Under the pieces are notes generated by a model. The model ran no database searches and was not told the DNA's origin. It saw only the letters and a list, made by a program, of their open reading frames with translations. From Topomyia yanbarensis (taxonomy: Eukaryota; Arthropoda; Insecta; Diptera; Culicidae), in assembly GCF_030247195.1 (NCBI RefSeq), contig NC_080671.1:428482539-428546538 (forward strand): 64,000 bases of DNA, given 5' to 3'. Each line of letters opens with the position of its first letter. The first letter of the stretch is position 1. Both the position numbers and the translations under genes were made by a program. This document shows, in pieces, positions 45,638 through 57,912 of the stretch.

Positions 45638-48600
45638 ATGATGGATGTTATTGCGTTAAAATTGGGTAAGATTGTGTTACGTTTATGATTATTTCTACAT
45701 GAAAATTGAAAAACAATAACATTGTGGATTTATAGTGGATATTGATTTGATAGATCCATCTATCCTTGCAGAAAATCTGGAAGTGCTTCGAGGTGGGATC
45801 AATAATAATAACGCCGGTGGAAGCAACTGTGACAAATTGGATGACAAACTGTTGGAAGAGCCAGTGGGACCAGGAATGACCAGCAGTGTGGCTAGTATCT
45901 TAGATGACACGACACCGAGTGACTCCGGCATTCAGCTTCTGGATTCGGAATCCAGCGGTTTGAATGAATCGATGATATCCAGTACCGGTGGGTTCGATTT
46001 TGAGGGAGCCAATCTGCAAAACAATAACAACAACAATGAGAAAGTGGCATTGGACAGTCCTGTTCTGGAAGAGGTTGGCAAGTATGTGGAAGGGGGTTTG
46101 CCAAAAGCGGACGGAGTCGTTGGTGCAGAGGAGATAGAGCTAGCAATGACAAGCAGCCAACTACCGGATGAAATGATTTCGAGTACTTGTTCGACTTTTG
46201 ATACGGAAAATATCGTATACAGGCGCAGGGTAAAGAAAACTTCTCAATCACAAAGCAAAACTCCGAAGAAAAGAGTTTCATTTCACGAAGATATACTCAA
46301 GAACACGAAAACCGATAACATACATATTGAGCATGGATTTATCACTTACAAATCGGGAGCGAATAAAAACAAACAGCAGGTTGGAGTCAAAGGACGCTAC
46401 TCCTGGTGTTCCGAGCACAATGATGACGGATTTGATTTCGGTGATGAAGAAGCTGGTGAGAATCGACAGTACGTGTACAGGAATGCATGCTCGGATGTGT
46501 TGGACTACGGCAAGACAGGTTGTAGTTGTTTTTTTATGGAGTTTCAGTTACATTAATAATAAGTAATTATTTCAGATGTCTTTGAAAATATTGAAGACGA
46601 GAAAAACTTTGTCAAGTATGATAACTCGGGTGTCTTCGAGTATGGTCCCCCGGAGAAGCGAGTTCACTCAAAGCAAGTCAAAGATGGTAAAGAGTTTTAC
46701 GAATGCAGCTGCTCAGATTCCAACTCCAGCTTGGACTCGGGTAGTAGCAACGAAGCGTCAAACTATAAGCAAAATAAATCAAACAGTTGCGAATGCATCG
46801 GGCAGGATAGGCATCGGAACAAAAACAATAATAATATCATTCTGGACAATTGTTACTACAGCGAACCTAATATTGAGCATCTGGATGAGTTCAATGGAAA
46901 CAGCTTGAGCGGTTCGGATCGTATTGCAAAATCGGTCTGGAGTAAAGAGAAGAAGCCGAAGAGCAGCTGCTTGAAGAAAACTAAAAGAAACATGATGTAT
47001 ACTAATATTGTTGTGCCGGAGTATGATTTGACCAAGAAGGTCAAAAAATTCAACGTGCATCATTTGTCAGTGATTGACAATAGCAAAATGATTTTTGGCT
47101 CACTGAAAGACATTTTTGGAATCGCTTTACCGGAACGTGGTGTTCCGGAAGGTTCAGAAGATCTCTCCACAGTTCGAGAGTGTATTCCGGAAGCGAACGA
47201 TTCTATGATTGACGATTTTACCGTGGTTCAAAAGCCGAAGAACTTTTTGTCGAAAAGTTTGGACGGTGGTTTCAATAGTAACAACAAGACGAAAGGACCG
47301 AAGAAGTATGTTCACAATGTCGACGAACAATTGCGGCGTAAGAACGACGAAGATTTGTTCGCACCGAGTCGAACAAACAGCGTCGAGGAAGAGGATGATG
47401 AATCTCAAAAACAGCCTGAGCAAATGCAAACCGAACAACCACAACAGAACGAACAACAACCCCAAGCACCGTATCGCAACAAGTATATCATCAACGGCGA
47501 AAGCACAGTGTTTGAACACACGGGCGTTTCCTATTGCTATGACGGGGATGGAGAAACAAGTCCCACTACCGAGGAAAGCCCTAGCCAAAGGGAGCTACCG
47601 TTTGGTGAAACGACTGGCAGATCATTCATTGGCAAATCACAGATCAAGCAAAAATTGTCCAACATTTTCCAAAAGATGAACGTCATCAGCTCGAATGCAA
47701 CTTCACCAACAACTCGCAGCGGCGGAGATGGGCTAGATATTGTCCCGGAAGTGTTGCTGCAGCCAAAAGAGCCTGCGTCGCAAGCCAGGAAGCAATCGAG
47801 CGATGAACTCGATAGTGGAGTAGGCGGAATGGTCCAGACGAAAGCTGAGAATCGAATGGAAAGTAGTACGATTTCCTCTTGTGAAAGCGAGCAGAGCTCC
47901 TCGGTTCTGTCGGAATCAAGCAAGGAACAGAAAGGGGGTAAGTTTAAGTGGTTTGACAGCATTCGGATGGTGTAACATTTTTGAGAAAATTTGGTTTGGT
48001 ATTTCTGCATTTGAAGAAGCTGTAATGTTTACTACATTAAACTTTGTTTCACATTTTTCAGTAAATCCTCGCGACCACACGACTATGAATCTTAAATCTC
48101 CTCGGGGATCTATCACCGGAGGCAAAAATCGCCATCTTTGTTCGCCGATGCGCAAAAAATCACTCACCAGTCGATTGGAACCATCCCGGGCGCGCATGAA
48201 CCCCGACCTGTTTAATCTCGGTGGATTACCACCGTTAGCTGGTCGCCATCTGAATGCGGATCGTCAACTGTTGTCAGACGAATTTGACGATATTCTAACG
48301 GTGACCACCAGTGCCACCAACGATACCGACAAGGATAGCAGCGATATCGTAATTTTGGACTATCCATCGACTAGTAGCACACCTACTCCGCAACCGGATG
48401 TTATCGAAATGCTACCGGAACGGGTTCCATTCTTTCCACCCGGTAGTCGACGGCACAATCCAATGACCGCTTCGACCAGCTCGACGTCGACTTCTAAGAG
48501 TTCCCTCATCAACCGGTTTCTGCGAAACGTCACACAGAAGAAGATACTGGAGGCGACGATTAAACAGAACAGTTTCTTCCAGTCAAAACTGAGCACGGAA

Positions 48601-50813
48601 AGGAAACTGTTCGATAACTTGGTTCCGAAAGGAGTGCAATCCTTGAATCGGGATCTGATTGAAGATTTGAATGCGGAAATCGCAATGGAAATAGAGTTAA
48701 GTTCTTCTGCTTGTCAGCTGGATAGGATTCAGTTGAACGATTCGCATGTTGGTCAGGGTGGATATGGACTGTCGCTTGCCGATGTAAAATTTGACGGTGG
48801 TGGTGTCGGAGTAGGCGAAATTCCAGTGGAGATTTTTAATGGGAATCGGTTGCACATTTTTCGGAATGAAAATGAAGTGCTAATGAAAGTATTCAAACTG
48901 TACAATGGCTACAGTCGGGAAGGTTATATGACTCCGGTGCTGGTGTTCCTGACCGATAAAACTTTGTACGTGACGGATCAGGTCAGAAATCGGCTGTGTA
49001 ACAAGTTTGTGCTTCCCTATTCGGAATTGGATGTGATCCTGGTTGGTCCCTATGGAAATACCGTTCTGTTGAGTAACTCCGCTAGGGATATGCAGCAAGT
49101 ATTGTTAGCGGGTGGCCCTTATCCAGCCGATGGTTTAGTCTCTAGCTTGGAATTGTGTGCTCGAAGAGGAGGCTCAATTTTGCCAGCCGTTGGACAGCTA
49201 ACGTTGGATCACTTGGCTCCCCTACAGGCGTTTGTTCGGGATAACTCGAACGTAACCCGTGAAGATGCGTGGAAATACTACGCTGTAGTGAATGTTCCCG
49301 CTGGAACACTGGGCTGTGAGGAAGAACCGCTTGGACCGCATATAAAGGGTCCCCTGATGCACCGAAGAATGTCGCATGCTGGTTTTGTGGACCATTGGGC
49401 GGCTGGATACTTTTTGCTGAAGTGAGTGTAGTTATGAGTTAGGTTATGAAATGGTGTAACAAATTTTCTTCCAGAGCCGGAGTTCTGTATCTTTTTGGGG
49501 ACGCCAGCCAAAAATTACCGACGTGGGCTGTCGCCTTGGCGGAATGCCAAGGAGCAAGACGTTCGCTCCACTCGGGAAGACCATACTGTTTTGAGTTGCT
49601 GCTAAGGACAGGTGCCTTACAGCTAGCAGCTCCTGACGAGTACGTTGCATCCGACTGGCTGCAGGCATTGGTGCAAGCTGCTAGTGGGGTGAGCTTTTAA
49701 CTTTGGTATTCTCGGTTTAGATAGATACTTTAACGTGCTTCTTTATAGCAGCTGTTTGAGCTTCAGGAACGTCGCCGAACACTTGGATGTACACTGATTA
49801 TGACATCCAATCATCTGTTGACGCTTCGCGAAGACTTTAGCTCTCCCCTGAGAAGAAACACTATATCAACGAGTGCAAATTCTAGTCTAATGCTATCTCC
49901 AGCGAAGGAAAACGTCAACCCCAATACGCAGTTACTTCAACCGGCAGGGCAGAGGAAGCTAAGCAATTCAAATGCTGTGGATACTTCCAGTGAGGTAGGT
50001 ATTCGAAGTCAGATCCAGCTAACTCGGTCGACTGTCGTTTATTACCAGCCGCTCTCAAAACAACCTTAACCTGTGTCTCCAACCTCTAATAGATAAGCTC
50101 AATCCGCTCCACTGGAAGCACTCCGACAAAATTCCACGGAACCATCAGTTCCGATCGTCGCTCGAATTCGACAACCAGCACACCAACGAAGGGTAGCAGC
50201 TTTCACCCAGCGACAACCGGAGTAAATGAGCGTAACCACCCGGCAAACAATTCCCCTTCCCGAGGCTACCGCCGTCCCTCTTCGCTGGTGGATGGATTGA
50301 TACTGGGCACAAACGAGGATAAAAGTTACACCAACATGAGCAGTTTCTATGGAAAGAATTCAGGTGTCGAGGTATTGACGTGTGCCAGTATTGATGAGAT
50401 GTCGGCAGTTAAAATTCCAGCAATCTCCTCCAACTGGTGGTGTATTTTGGTAGGTTTCCGCTCCGCTAAAAAATATGGAACGTTTCAAAAGCTAACAATT
50501 CTTACAGGAATTCGAATGCCAGGAGGTACGCGAGAATTCCGACGATTTGGTGGTGTTTTTCTCGACGAGTTCTGAACAGGAACGTTTCCTCTCCTTGCTC
50601 GAATCAATCTGGCACTCGAAAAAGGTAGTATCTGTAGCTCAAATGTTGTTCGGCGATAGAAATAAACTTACGTTTCATCCTCAGGACGAGCCCTTCCCGG
50701 CGTCAATCGTAACCAGTGAGAATGAGCTGTACCAGCACTGCTCAAAGTTGTTCCTCGAGATCAACCGATCCTGGGAGCCGCTGCTGTCCGCTGCCTTAGG
50801 CTATCCTCAGTAA
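45638..50813 (+). CDS. PLEKHM2/SKIP-like pleckstrin-homology protein, nine exons
   Basis: Coding exons: 45638-45665, 45736-46518, 46576-47937, 48062-49421, 49475-49688, 49749-49994, 50093-50449, 50508-50624, 50685-50813. All introns are GT-AG and phases agree, giving 4596 nt and 1531 aa. The first ~980 residues are Ser/Asn/Glu-rich and probably disordered, with a KKRVSF motif (about 188-192) like a PP1-docking site. Conserved parts follow: a PH-like region from HIFRNENEVLMKVFKLY (~987) through PYSELDVILVGPYG, then a PH domain from GYFLLKAGVLYLF (~1172) to DWLQALVQAA. A C-terminal part has LIMTSNHLLTLREDF, IDEMSAVKI and CILEFECQE. These align in order with the C-terminus of vertebrate PLEKHM2, which links lysosomes (Arl8) to kinesin-1; the likely Drosophila relative is Prd1. 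The N-terminal RUN domain of PLEKHM2 is not seen. The first 28-bp exon is the least certain. Confidence 0.85.
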
Positions 50814-52355
50814 GTGATTGCCGCCGGGTCATTCACGGTAGGTATCAGTATATGTACATAGAACACCGGTGTCTAAACCATATAGACATATTGGTCCTTC
50901 CTTGGTTGCTCGTACAAAGTTTTGTTATAATGAAAGCTATAATAGTAAGTAAGTTTAGGGTCTTCATGGTGATAGGTATTTAAGGCTGTACCCTAAAACG
51001 TGCTTTGTTATATTTTTATTTTGGGCTGGATCCAAAGAAGTCAAGTGTAGGTTATACTTTGCCGCATAGAAAAAGTTTAGTTTTGCTCATGGATTTGATG
51101 AGTTGTTAGTAATCCGGTAAAAAACTGGCACTATTTTCGGTGCTTAAATTATTCCGATCTGAACGAATTATTTTTAGGTTTGTTGAAATTGTATTCAATC
51201 GTCGTACGTTAAGACAATATTTATTGGAAATTTTACATTGAAATGTAATCAAAACATGAATAGTGAAAACATTGAAGTATTAAACACAACAGAAACAAAA
51301 ACCCTTTCCAAGCAAACTGATTAATAGAATATGTATGTTTAAGAAAATATATAGCTTTATATATAATCAATGTGCTGTTCAACCAACCAGCTTTCTATGG
51401 TGATCATATTTAACACAATTTTGTATAATTCAGCTTCAGCAAAGTGATCAACAAACGAGCTTGCTTACAATCATCGCTGCTAGATTCTTAGGCGATATTT
51501 TTCTGTTCTGTCCCAATTGAACCCGCTAAAACATTATAGCTAACATAGGGAGCAGGTAATCGTACATTCAATAACAAATTGGAGTATTGCATTACTTGGG
51601 AACTTCTTCTGTGCTGTCGGAAGATAAAGTGAGTTGTGGATTTGAAGATCTACGCTTTCAAGAATGGTGAGCTAATGCAGCGTTGTCTGGCTGTACGTTT
51701 TAACAGAATTGGGTCCGAGACCTGTGACTTGGAATGCTATTGTTTTTGAATGGTTTGGTAGCCGTGATCTCGTTTTTGAATTCGTATCGTCGTCAAAAGT
51801 GGACTCGAATTTGATCGATGTTGATGTGGTGTATGATGGTGATGACGTGACTCACAGGGGAGATGTGTAATCTGGCGTAGTACTTTTGAGATTGGAGACT
51901 TCGATCTATACTTTATACGAAACGTGTCCGATCTTCCGGATTATCAGAATATTCATTTTGTTACCGTAATGACCATGGATATTGCCATATATGGTTGTCG
52001 GACGTTGACATTTGTGTTTATTCCCGAGTGGGACGCAGTAATTCGAGACATGTGCGAACTTTGTGACCAAACATGTATCTCGGATGGCGACTGCCGTCCT
52101 GGCAGAACCCAATTGGACGTGCTCCGGTACGTTTGTTGCAAGATGTCCAGTGCTTTATATAACGCTGTACACCACTTGCATATGTCAGTTCAGTTATGTC
52201 AAATAAAAACATGGTTTCGCAAAAATCGCTAAAATTAACGGAAAGAAATTCTTGCAATCACTACAAGAATGTAGAGAGAAATTTATATAACTTATAGCGT
52301 ACTGTAGTGTCAAATACCAAAATGCCATTAAAACATTAATTTTTTCGCTGCACTT
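50814..52355. other. 3' flank of the PLEKHM2-like gene, no further gene
   Basis: Probable 3' UTR at first. A poly(A) signal AATAAA occurs only at 52202-52207, so the UTR end is uncertain. A 102-codon frame at 51924-52232 (+) has a Cys-rich stretch (CELCDQTCISDGDC) but starts with GTG, has a counter-frame on the minus strand, and has no family match I can name. Confidence 0.4.
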
Positions 52356-53135
52356 GGTCAATATATGATTTATTGTCAATATTTCTGCTCGTGTAGGGTC
52401 TAGGCTTTACAAGGCTCGAATCCACGAAATTATCACGCTTTCATACTGCAGTCAGCAACTTCTCGCAATTTCTTGAAAGGTAAAAATATGGGTCCCTGCC
52501 CACTATGGAAGAAAAAGTGCACCCAACCATTTATTGACGCTGTTCACGGCCACCCAGTTAAGCTCAGCCGGAAACGAACTGGAATTCTGGCTGGTTCCAG
52601 TTCGTATTCCGGCTCCAGTGACACAACCGATTCTAGTTAGAATCGGTTGTGTCACTGGAGCCGGAATGCGAACTGGAACCAGCCAGAATTCCAGTTCATT
52701 TCCGGCTGAACTTTACTTGGCATAAGCGGAACCTACACGCAAGAATAAAACAACCCACAGAATAAGTTCTTTTAACATAAATTTAGGTACTTTTGAGCTG
52801 TGCGTCGCTTTCGCACTTATTAGTGTTGTCAAAAACAAAACGAGAGATTCGACTCAGTCGAGGTCTTCCGTGCAGTAAGGTACTTTTGAGTTGTTTGGGG
52901 TATACTCAAAATTAGGTAAATTAAACTTAAATTTAAGTAAATCAAATTCAAGGTTGAGTTATGATTTTTGCCGTAATTAAATGGAAACTACCTTCAACAC
53001 GGTTTACCTAATTTTACCTTCCTGCACGATACCACGAGATTGAGTCAAAAGTACTCAATTTTAGGTAGTTTTTCGATGGCGTGTACACAAGCAGAAATAT
53101 TGACAATAAACCATTTATTGATCAATATATTGATC
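52356..53135. repeat. Inverted-repeat-bounded block
   Basis: TTTATTGTCAATATTTCTGC at 52370-52389 is repeated inverted at 53092-53111, with similar flanks (CAATATAT, CGTGTA). Inside are a foldback MITE (52554-52720) and a segment rich in GTACTTTTGAG and its complement (about 52789-53060). A further diverged copy of the left end lies near 53205-53250. Confidence 0.5.
52554..52720. mobile_element. Foldback MITE family F, copy 2
   Basis: Arms of about 82 bp pair with only a few mismatches, for example GGAATTCTGGCTGGTTCCAG and AGTGACACAACCGATTCTA against their complements, and there is almost no loop. Ends are CCAGTTAAGCTCAGCC and, inverted, CCAAGTAAAGTTCAGCC. Confidence 0.9.
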
Positions 53136-53592
53136 GTGTAAGGACATCATGAAAATGTTGATTCTGTAGAATTCAAATGGGATTGACGGATTGAAGCAGT
53201 CTTGTCAATATTTTTATTAAAAATATTCCTGTCTTTTGTAGGGTCCGCTATACACAACACCCAGTCTCTTTTTGTGTAATAGTAATTTACTTCGTGATAC
53301 GAATGGATGGCACGGTTATACACTAAATTTTATCACCTTCACCTTTCAATCGCTAGAATTCGTCATATTTTTTGGTGCTCAAATATTGTAATTTTTTATT
53401 CATGAAAAAAAATCTTCTCTCCAGATTCGCATACCACCCGAATTATTTTATATTTTAAATGAGCACTCAAAGCGAGTAGAAATCTACGGAAGTAGAGACA
53501 ATTTATTGATCCGTTCCCGATTGGTTGTTGTGACAGTTGCAAACATTCGAAAGGTTTTCAAAAGTATCGCGAGCGCTCTGAATAGCAGTAGG

Positions 53593-53983
53593 CAGAGATA
53601 AAAATAATTGACTGAAAATGAATCTGATGCGACTCGTGGTGAATAGAAAAAAGTATTCATTCAAAAATCCATGTTATTCATTCAGTTGAATATCGTACAA
53701 TAATATTCATTCCACTAATTGTCTAGGTAAATGTTTTGAAATGTTGGTAAAGCATATAAAATAATAATTATCATCGCTAACCTTGTGCCGGGACCTACTT
53801 TGTTACGTTTGATTCGTTGCTGCACGTTCACTTCGTGCAATAATCGGAGACGAATGAAATGGGCAGTTGAATGAATGGGCAATTTATTCGTCTGACGTTT
53901 TCAGTTATGTCATTGAATATTGAAAATGAATGCGGCTGAATATGCCAATTTTTATTCAACAAATTTGAATATTAGTAACTCTG
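53593..53983. mobile_element. hAT MITE with 8-bp TSD GCAGTAGG
   Basis: GCAGTAGG occurs at 53585-53592 and 53984-53991. The ends are CAGAGATAAAAATA and, inverted, CAGAGTTACTAATA. 391 bp, AT-rich, with many ATTCATTC motifs, non-coding. Confidence 0.82.
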
Positions 53984-54442
53984 GCAGTAGGTGGGGAGTT
54001 GTGAACATATTTTTGTTTTCGGGGCATAACAATTTGTATATTCTTAGCATGGTTGCAATCCACAAGATGCTTTAAAACCATTGACTACAAAGGCCGTTGC
54101 ACCCCGGAGACAATTTGACAATTCCCGTATATTGAACTCACAAATTTGGTGATACTTTGGTGGCATCATGGCGGCTCAAATTGAGCAACATTTGAAAAAA
54201 GCACAGTGTCTTATCTATTTTTTTAAAGCAGATAGTTCAAGCAGTTTTATCCCACAATTTTTTTTTCTAGAGACTGTCTTAAAACTTAACATAAAATGAA
54301 ATAAATGGATGTAATAAGTGACGGAAAACTTTGGATTTGAATCAGGCACCGAGTCCTTCGACAGAAACCTTTCCGTCATGTTTCTGGCTGCCCTTGAATT
54401 AACTAGGGTTACCAAATAGGCTGAGAGCAAATAAAGGACACC

Positions 54443-54625
54443 CAGCTCGGGGACAATCTGACAGAAAGTGTTTGCTTCATACATGTACCACAGAAATGAT
54501 AGTGGCACCAGTATACCATCATCGTTGTTCATGACACTCTGGTGATGGTATACTAGCGCCAATATCGAATCAGTGGTACATATATGAAACAAGCACTTTC
54601 TGTCAGTTTGTACCCGGGGTGAGCT
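54443..54625. mobile_element. Foldback MITE with CTGACAGAAAGTG arms
   Basis: The left arm CTGACAGAAAGTGTTTGCTT pairs with the right arm complement CTGACAGAAAGTGCTTGTTT. The match continues through CATGTACCAC and AGTATACCATCA to a short loop near 54527. About 183 bp. Confidence 0.8.
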
Positions 54626-55088
54626 GTTGCATGATCCAGATTCCTTTATGAAAATACATGAATTTCCTCGATCTTAATAAATTGATCATAAAAATATTGT
54701 GTGTTCTGTTCTAATGGATGCATGGCAGAGTATCAGTTTGTAGTTATTCCGATAGCTCCATTAGAGATGTCGAAGCATCTCTACTGGCACAATATACCGT
54801 ACTCTCTGAAAAATAAAAGAAAGTAAATACTCCATCATAGACGATCCTGCTAACGCTAAAGATGTGACATCAAGAAAATGTCAGAGAATTTTGATTGACA
54901 CCCTTCGACAAAAGTTTGACCCCGTACCGACCAGTAACGCGGGTGACGTCGTGTTAACTATTGCATACGAATACCAATGGAGGGATTCCATGAGAAACCG
55001 GCTGACCGCAAAATATGACCATCGTCGATTCGAACGAAACTTTGCAGGTGTGTTCGCTGTATGAATCTCCATGATATTCTCTGGCAAT

Positions 55089-56872
55089 TGGAATATTTTG
55101 ATACAAGAGTAATTTTTCAAAAGGGCGTAAACGTTTCTACGTGTATGAATTTCAATATTTTTTTGTTCGATTACTGTATTTTATACAGCAAAACTATCTG
55201 AGAACAAGTTACAGGGAATGAATACTTCTGTCCGAAAAAGATATACACTGAAAAAATGTTGTCATTTTTCAAAAAAACAAAAATTTATGATAAAAATTTA
55301 AATTGCGAAAAAACCCATTTTTTTAAATTTTTTATATTTTGTTACCAAAAACCTAAAGAGAAAAGAAGCATTTTGATTGTGATTGCATGATGGAGAAAAA
55401 ATCGGTAAAAAAGTTTTTCTAACAATAACTTCGTACATGTTTTTAAATTTCATACTAATTGACTTACAAAATTGTAATTTTATTACAGAATATAATTCTA
55501 AGCACCATTTAAAATCAAAATGCATTTAACAAAAATCTTCCAAAATGCGATAGTTTTCGAGATATTTGAAATTTTGCTACTTCAAGAACAATTAATTCGT
55601 GTAATTATGCTCTTTTTAAAAGTTATTCGCGGTCCTCCATCAAAAAATGTCAAAAATTTAATGTTTATCGTTTTAAAGACGTAAATGCAACCTTTTTAGT
55701 GTATTTGGATCATGGAGAAGCTTTCAATAAAAAAGTTTTCCTAACAACAACTTTGGACATTTTTTTATAATTCTTACTATTTGCAGTTAAAAATACAATA
55801 TTTTTTTTTTTGAATATGATTCTAAACGCCAACCAAAATATATTTCAACCATAGGGTCTGTTGATTAAACTATATAGCTGAATCATATGTTGGTTGTTTT
55901 CATGTAACTTTAAAATGTTTCACAATATCGCCTTGATGTCAAAGAGAAAGTTGCAGGAAAGTTTACGGGCCTTTTGAAAAACCTATTATTGTTTATGGAG
56001 AGACGCAACTAACTTATGAAAAGGTCGTAATAAAACAAAATAATTGTGTTGTTAAAACAAAAGTTAAAATATCTCGAGAACTACTACATTTTAGAAATTT
56101 TTTGTTAAGAGCATTTCTATTTAAAATGGCGTTTAGAATCATATTCAAACAGAAAATTGTATTTTTGACTGCAAATAGTAAGAATTATGAAAAAATGTCA
56201 AAAGTTGTTGTTAGGAAAACTTTTTTATTGAAAGCTTCTCCAAAATCCAAATACACTAAAAAAGTTGCTTTTACGTCTTTAAAACGATAAACATTAAATT
56301 TTTGACATTTTTTGATCGGGTAACGCGAATAACTTTTAAAAAGAGCATTATTACACGAATTAATTGGTTTTGAAGGAGCAAAATTTCAAATATCTCGAAC
56401 ACTATCGCATTTTGGAAGATTTTTGTTAAATGCATTTTGATTTTAAATGGTGCTTAGAATTATATTCTGTAATAGAATTACAATTTTGTATGTCTATTAG
56501 TATGAAATTTACAAACATGTACGAAGTTATTGTTAGGAAAACTTTTTTACCGATTTTTTCTTTCTTTTGCAATCACATTCAAAATGTTTCTTTTCTCTTT
56601 AGGTTTTTGGTAACAAAATATAAAAAATTTAAAAAAATGGGTTTTTTCGCAATTTAAATTTTTACCATAAATTTTTGTTTTTTTTTTGAAAAATGACAAC
56701 ATTTTTTTCAGTGTATATTATTTTCAGACAGAAGTATTCATTCCCTGTAACTCGTTCTCAGATAGTTTTGCTGTATAAAATACAGTAATCGAACAAAAAA
56801 AATTGAAATTCATACACGTAGAAACGTTTACGCCCTTTTGAAAAGTTGCTCTTGAGTCAAAATAATCTTACT
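55089..56872. repeat. 1.8 kb long inverted repeat, arms ~770 bp
   Basis: The left arm (55089 to about 55855) and right arm (about 56095 to 56872) pair over their length, from CAAAAGGGCGTAAACGTTTC at the outside to GATTCTAAACGCC inside. The loop is ~240 bp. Within each arm a diverged duplication occurs (for example AAAAAGTTTTTCTAACAATA near 55410 and AAAAAGTTTTCCTAACAACA near 55728). No transposase frame. Confidence 0.88.
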
Positions 56873-57912
56873 ACCTGTGGAAAATATTTAGTCTTGCATG
56901 ACGGTGAAACGTGTAAAGTTTCATTGGAATCTAAGATGGTCGGTCACGATTTTAAAGATTTTCGGACGGATCTTCGTGGAATTCCTCAATTGCTATAACT
57001 TAATTTAATACATGTAATAAATTATATAAAACTGCTCTTGCAGGAATGATTTTCAATCAAAAATTTGAAATTTTGGTTAAGTGCGACGGGTAAGGTTGTT
57101 TGATACTATCATCATTAAGCTTTTGTTTCCCCATGAGATATGGACGATTTCTAAATTCCCCGAAACATTACAAATTCGACGTTCAATAATAGTTAATATA
57201 AATGCTCATTCCACTCGCCGGTAATTCGATTTGCCCTAGGCAGGTCCTACTTCAGGTTCGAGTGATTCTATGATTCTTAGATAAGCTCAGGTGTCTAAAA
57301 TTAAAAATCTTCGGGATCTTTGGTTGATTCTCCGTATTAACAAGTTGGGCTCGGATCGGGTTTCTCAAATTATACATTTACTGGTTCGGGTTTTCAAATG
57401 TTGAAATTCTCGGGTACAAGTCGGGTTGGAGTTTTATAAAATTTCCATTCTCGGGTTCGGGTTTTTCAATTTTAATATGTTCGGGCTCGGATGGGGTTCG
57501 GGCTTTTCAAATTTTATATAATTTTTTTATCTACACTTTTTCCAACGCCCTGTCATCGGCGGTGGTCAGCTATTATCGTGCGCGTCCCATATCATCTATT
57601 TCATACGGTGATTCATCAACAGTGCTATCTTTGAAAATAATTAAGTAGGTTTTATTTTATTATATTTAGAATTTGCACATATTTTGTAGTATGTAATTTT
57701 AAATGTTCTTTAATTTGATGGCATTGTAAGGGAACACGTATCCGCCGGTTGATGCTAATCGAGCTGACATTTCTTTGGACTGATCAAACTAATTTCTTTG
57801 TTTGTTTAGTGTTTACTTGACCAACTAGGAAACTAATCCACGGGGCATTTAATGTACTTGGGGAATACGCATGGTCTTGTCTGAGTGAAATGATGACTGT
57901 TGATTCATATAC
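56873..57912. repeat. Intergenic stretch with TTCGGGTTTT-type degenerate repeats
   Basis: From about 57340 to 57530 variants of GGTTCGGGTTTTTCAAATT recur irregularly. The rest shows no gene. Confidence 0.5.

Noticed and set aside
50625..50684. Treating the last in-frame 60 bp as coding
   Set aside because: It has GT...AG ends and the size of a small intron, and removing it restores family-like sequence (SKK then DEPFPASIV).
51924..52232. Cys-rich 102-codon frame resembling a small secreted protein
   Set aside because: No ATG at a sensible place, no hydrophobic signal peptide, overlapping open frames on the other strand, and no family recognised.
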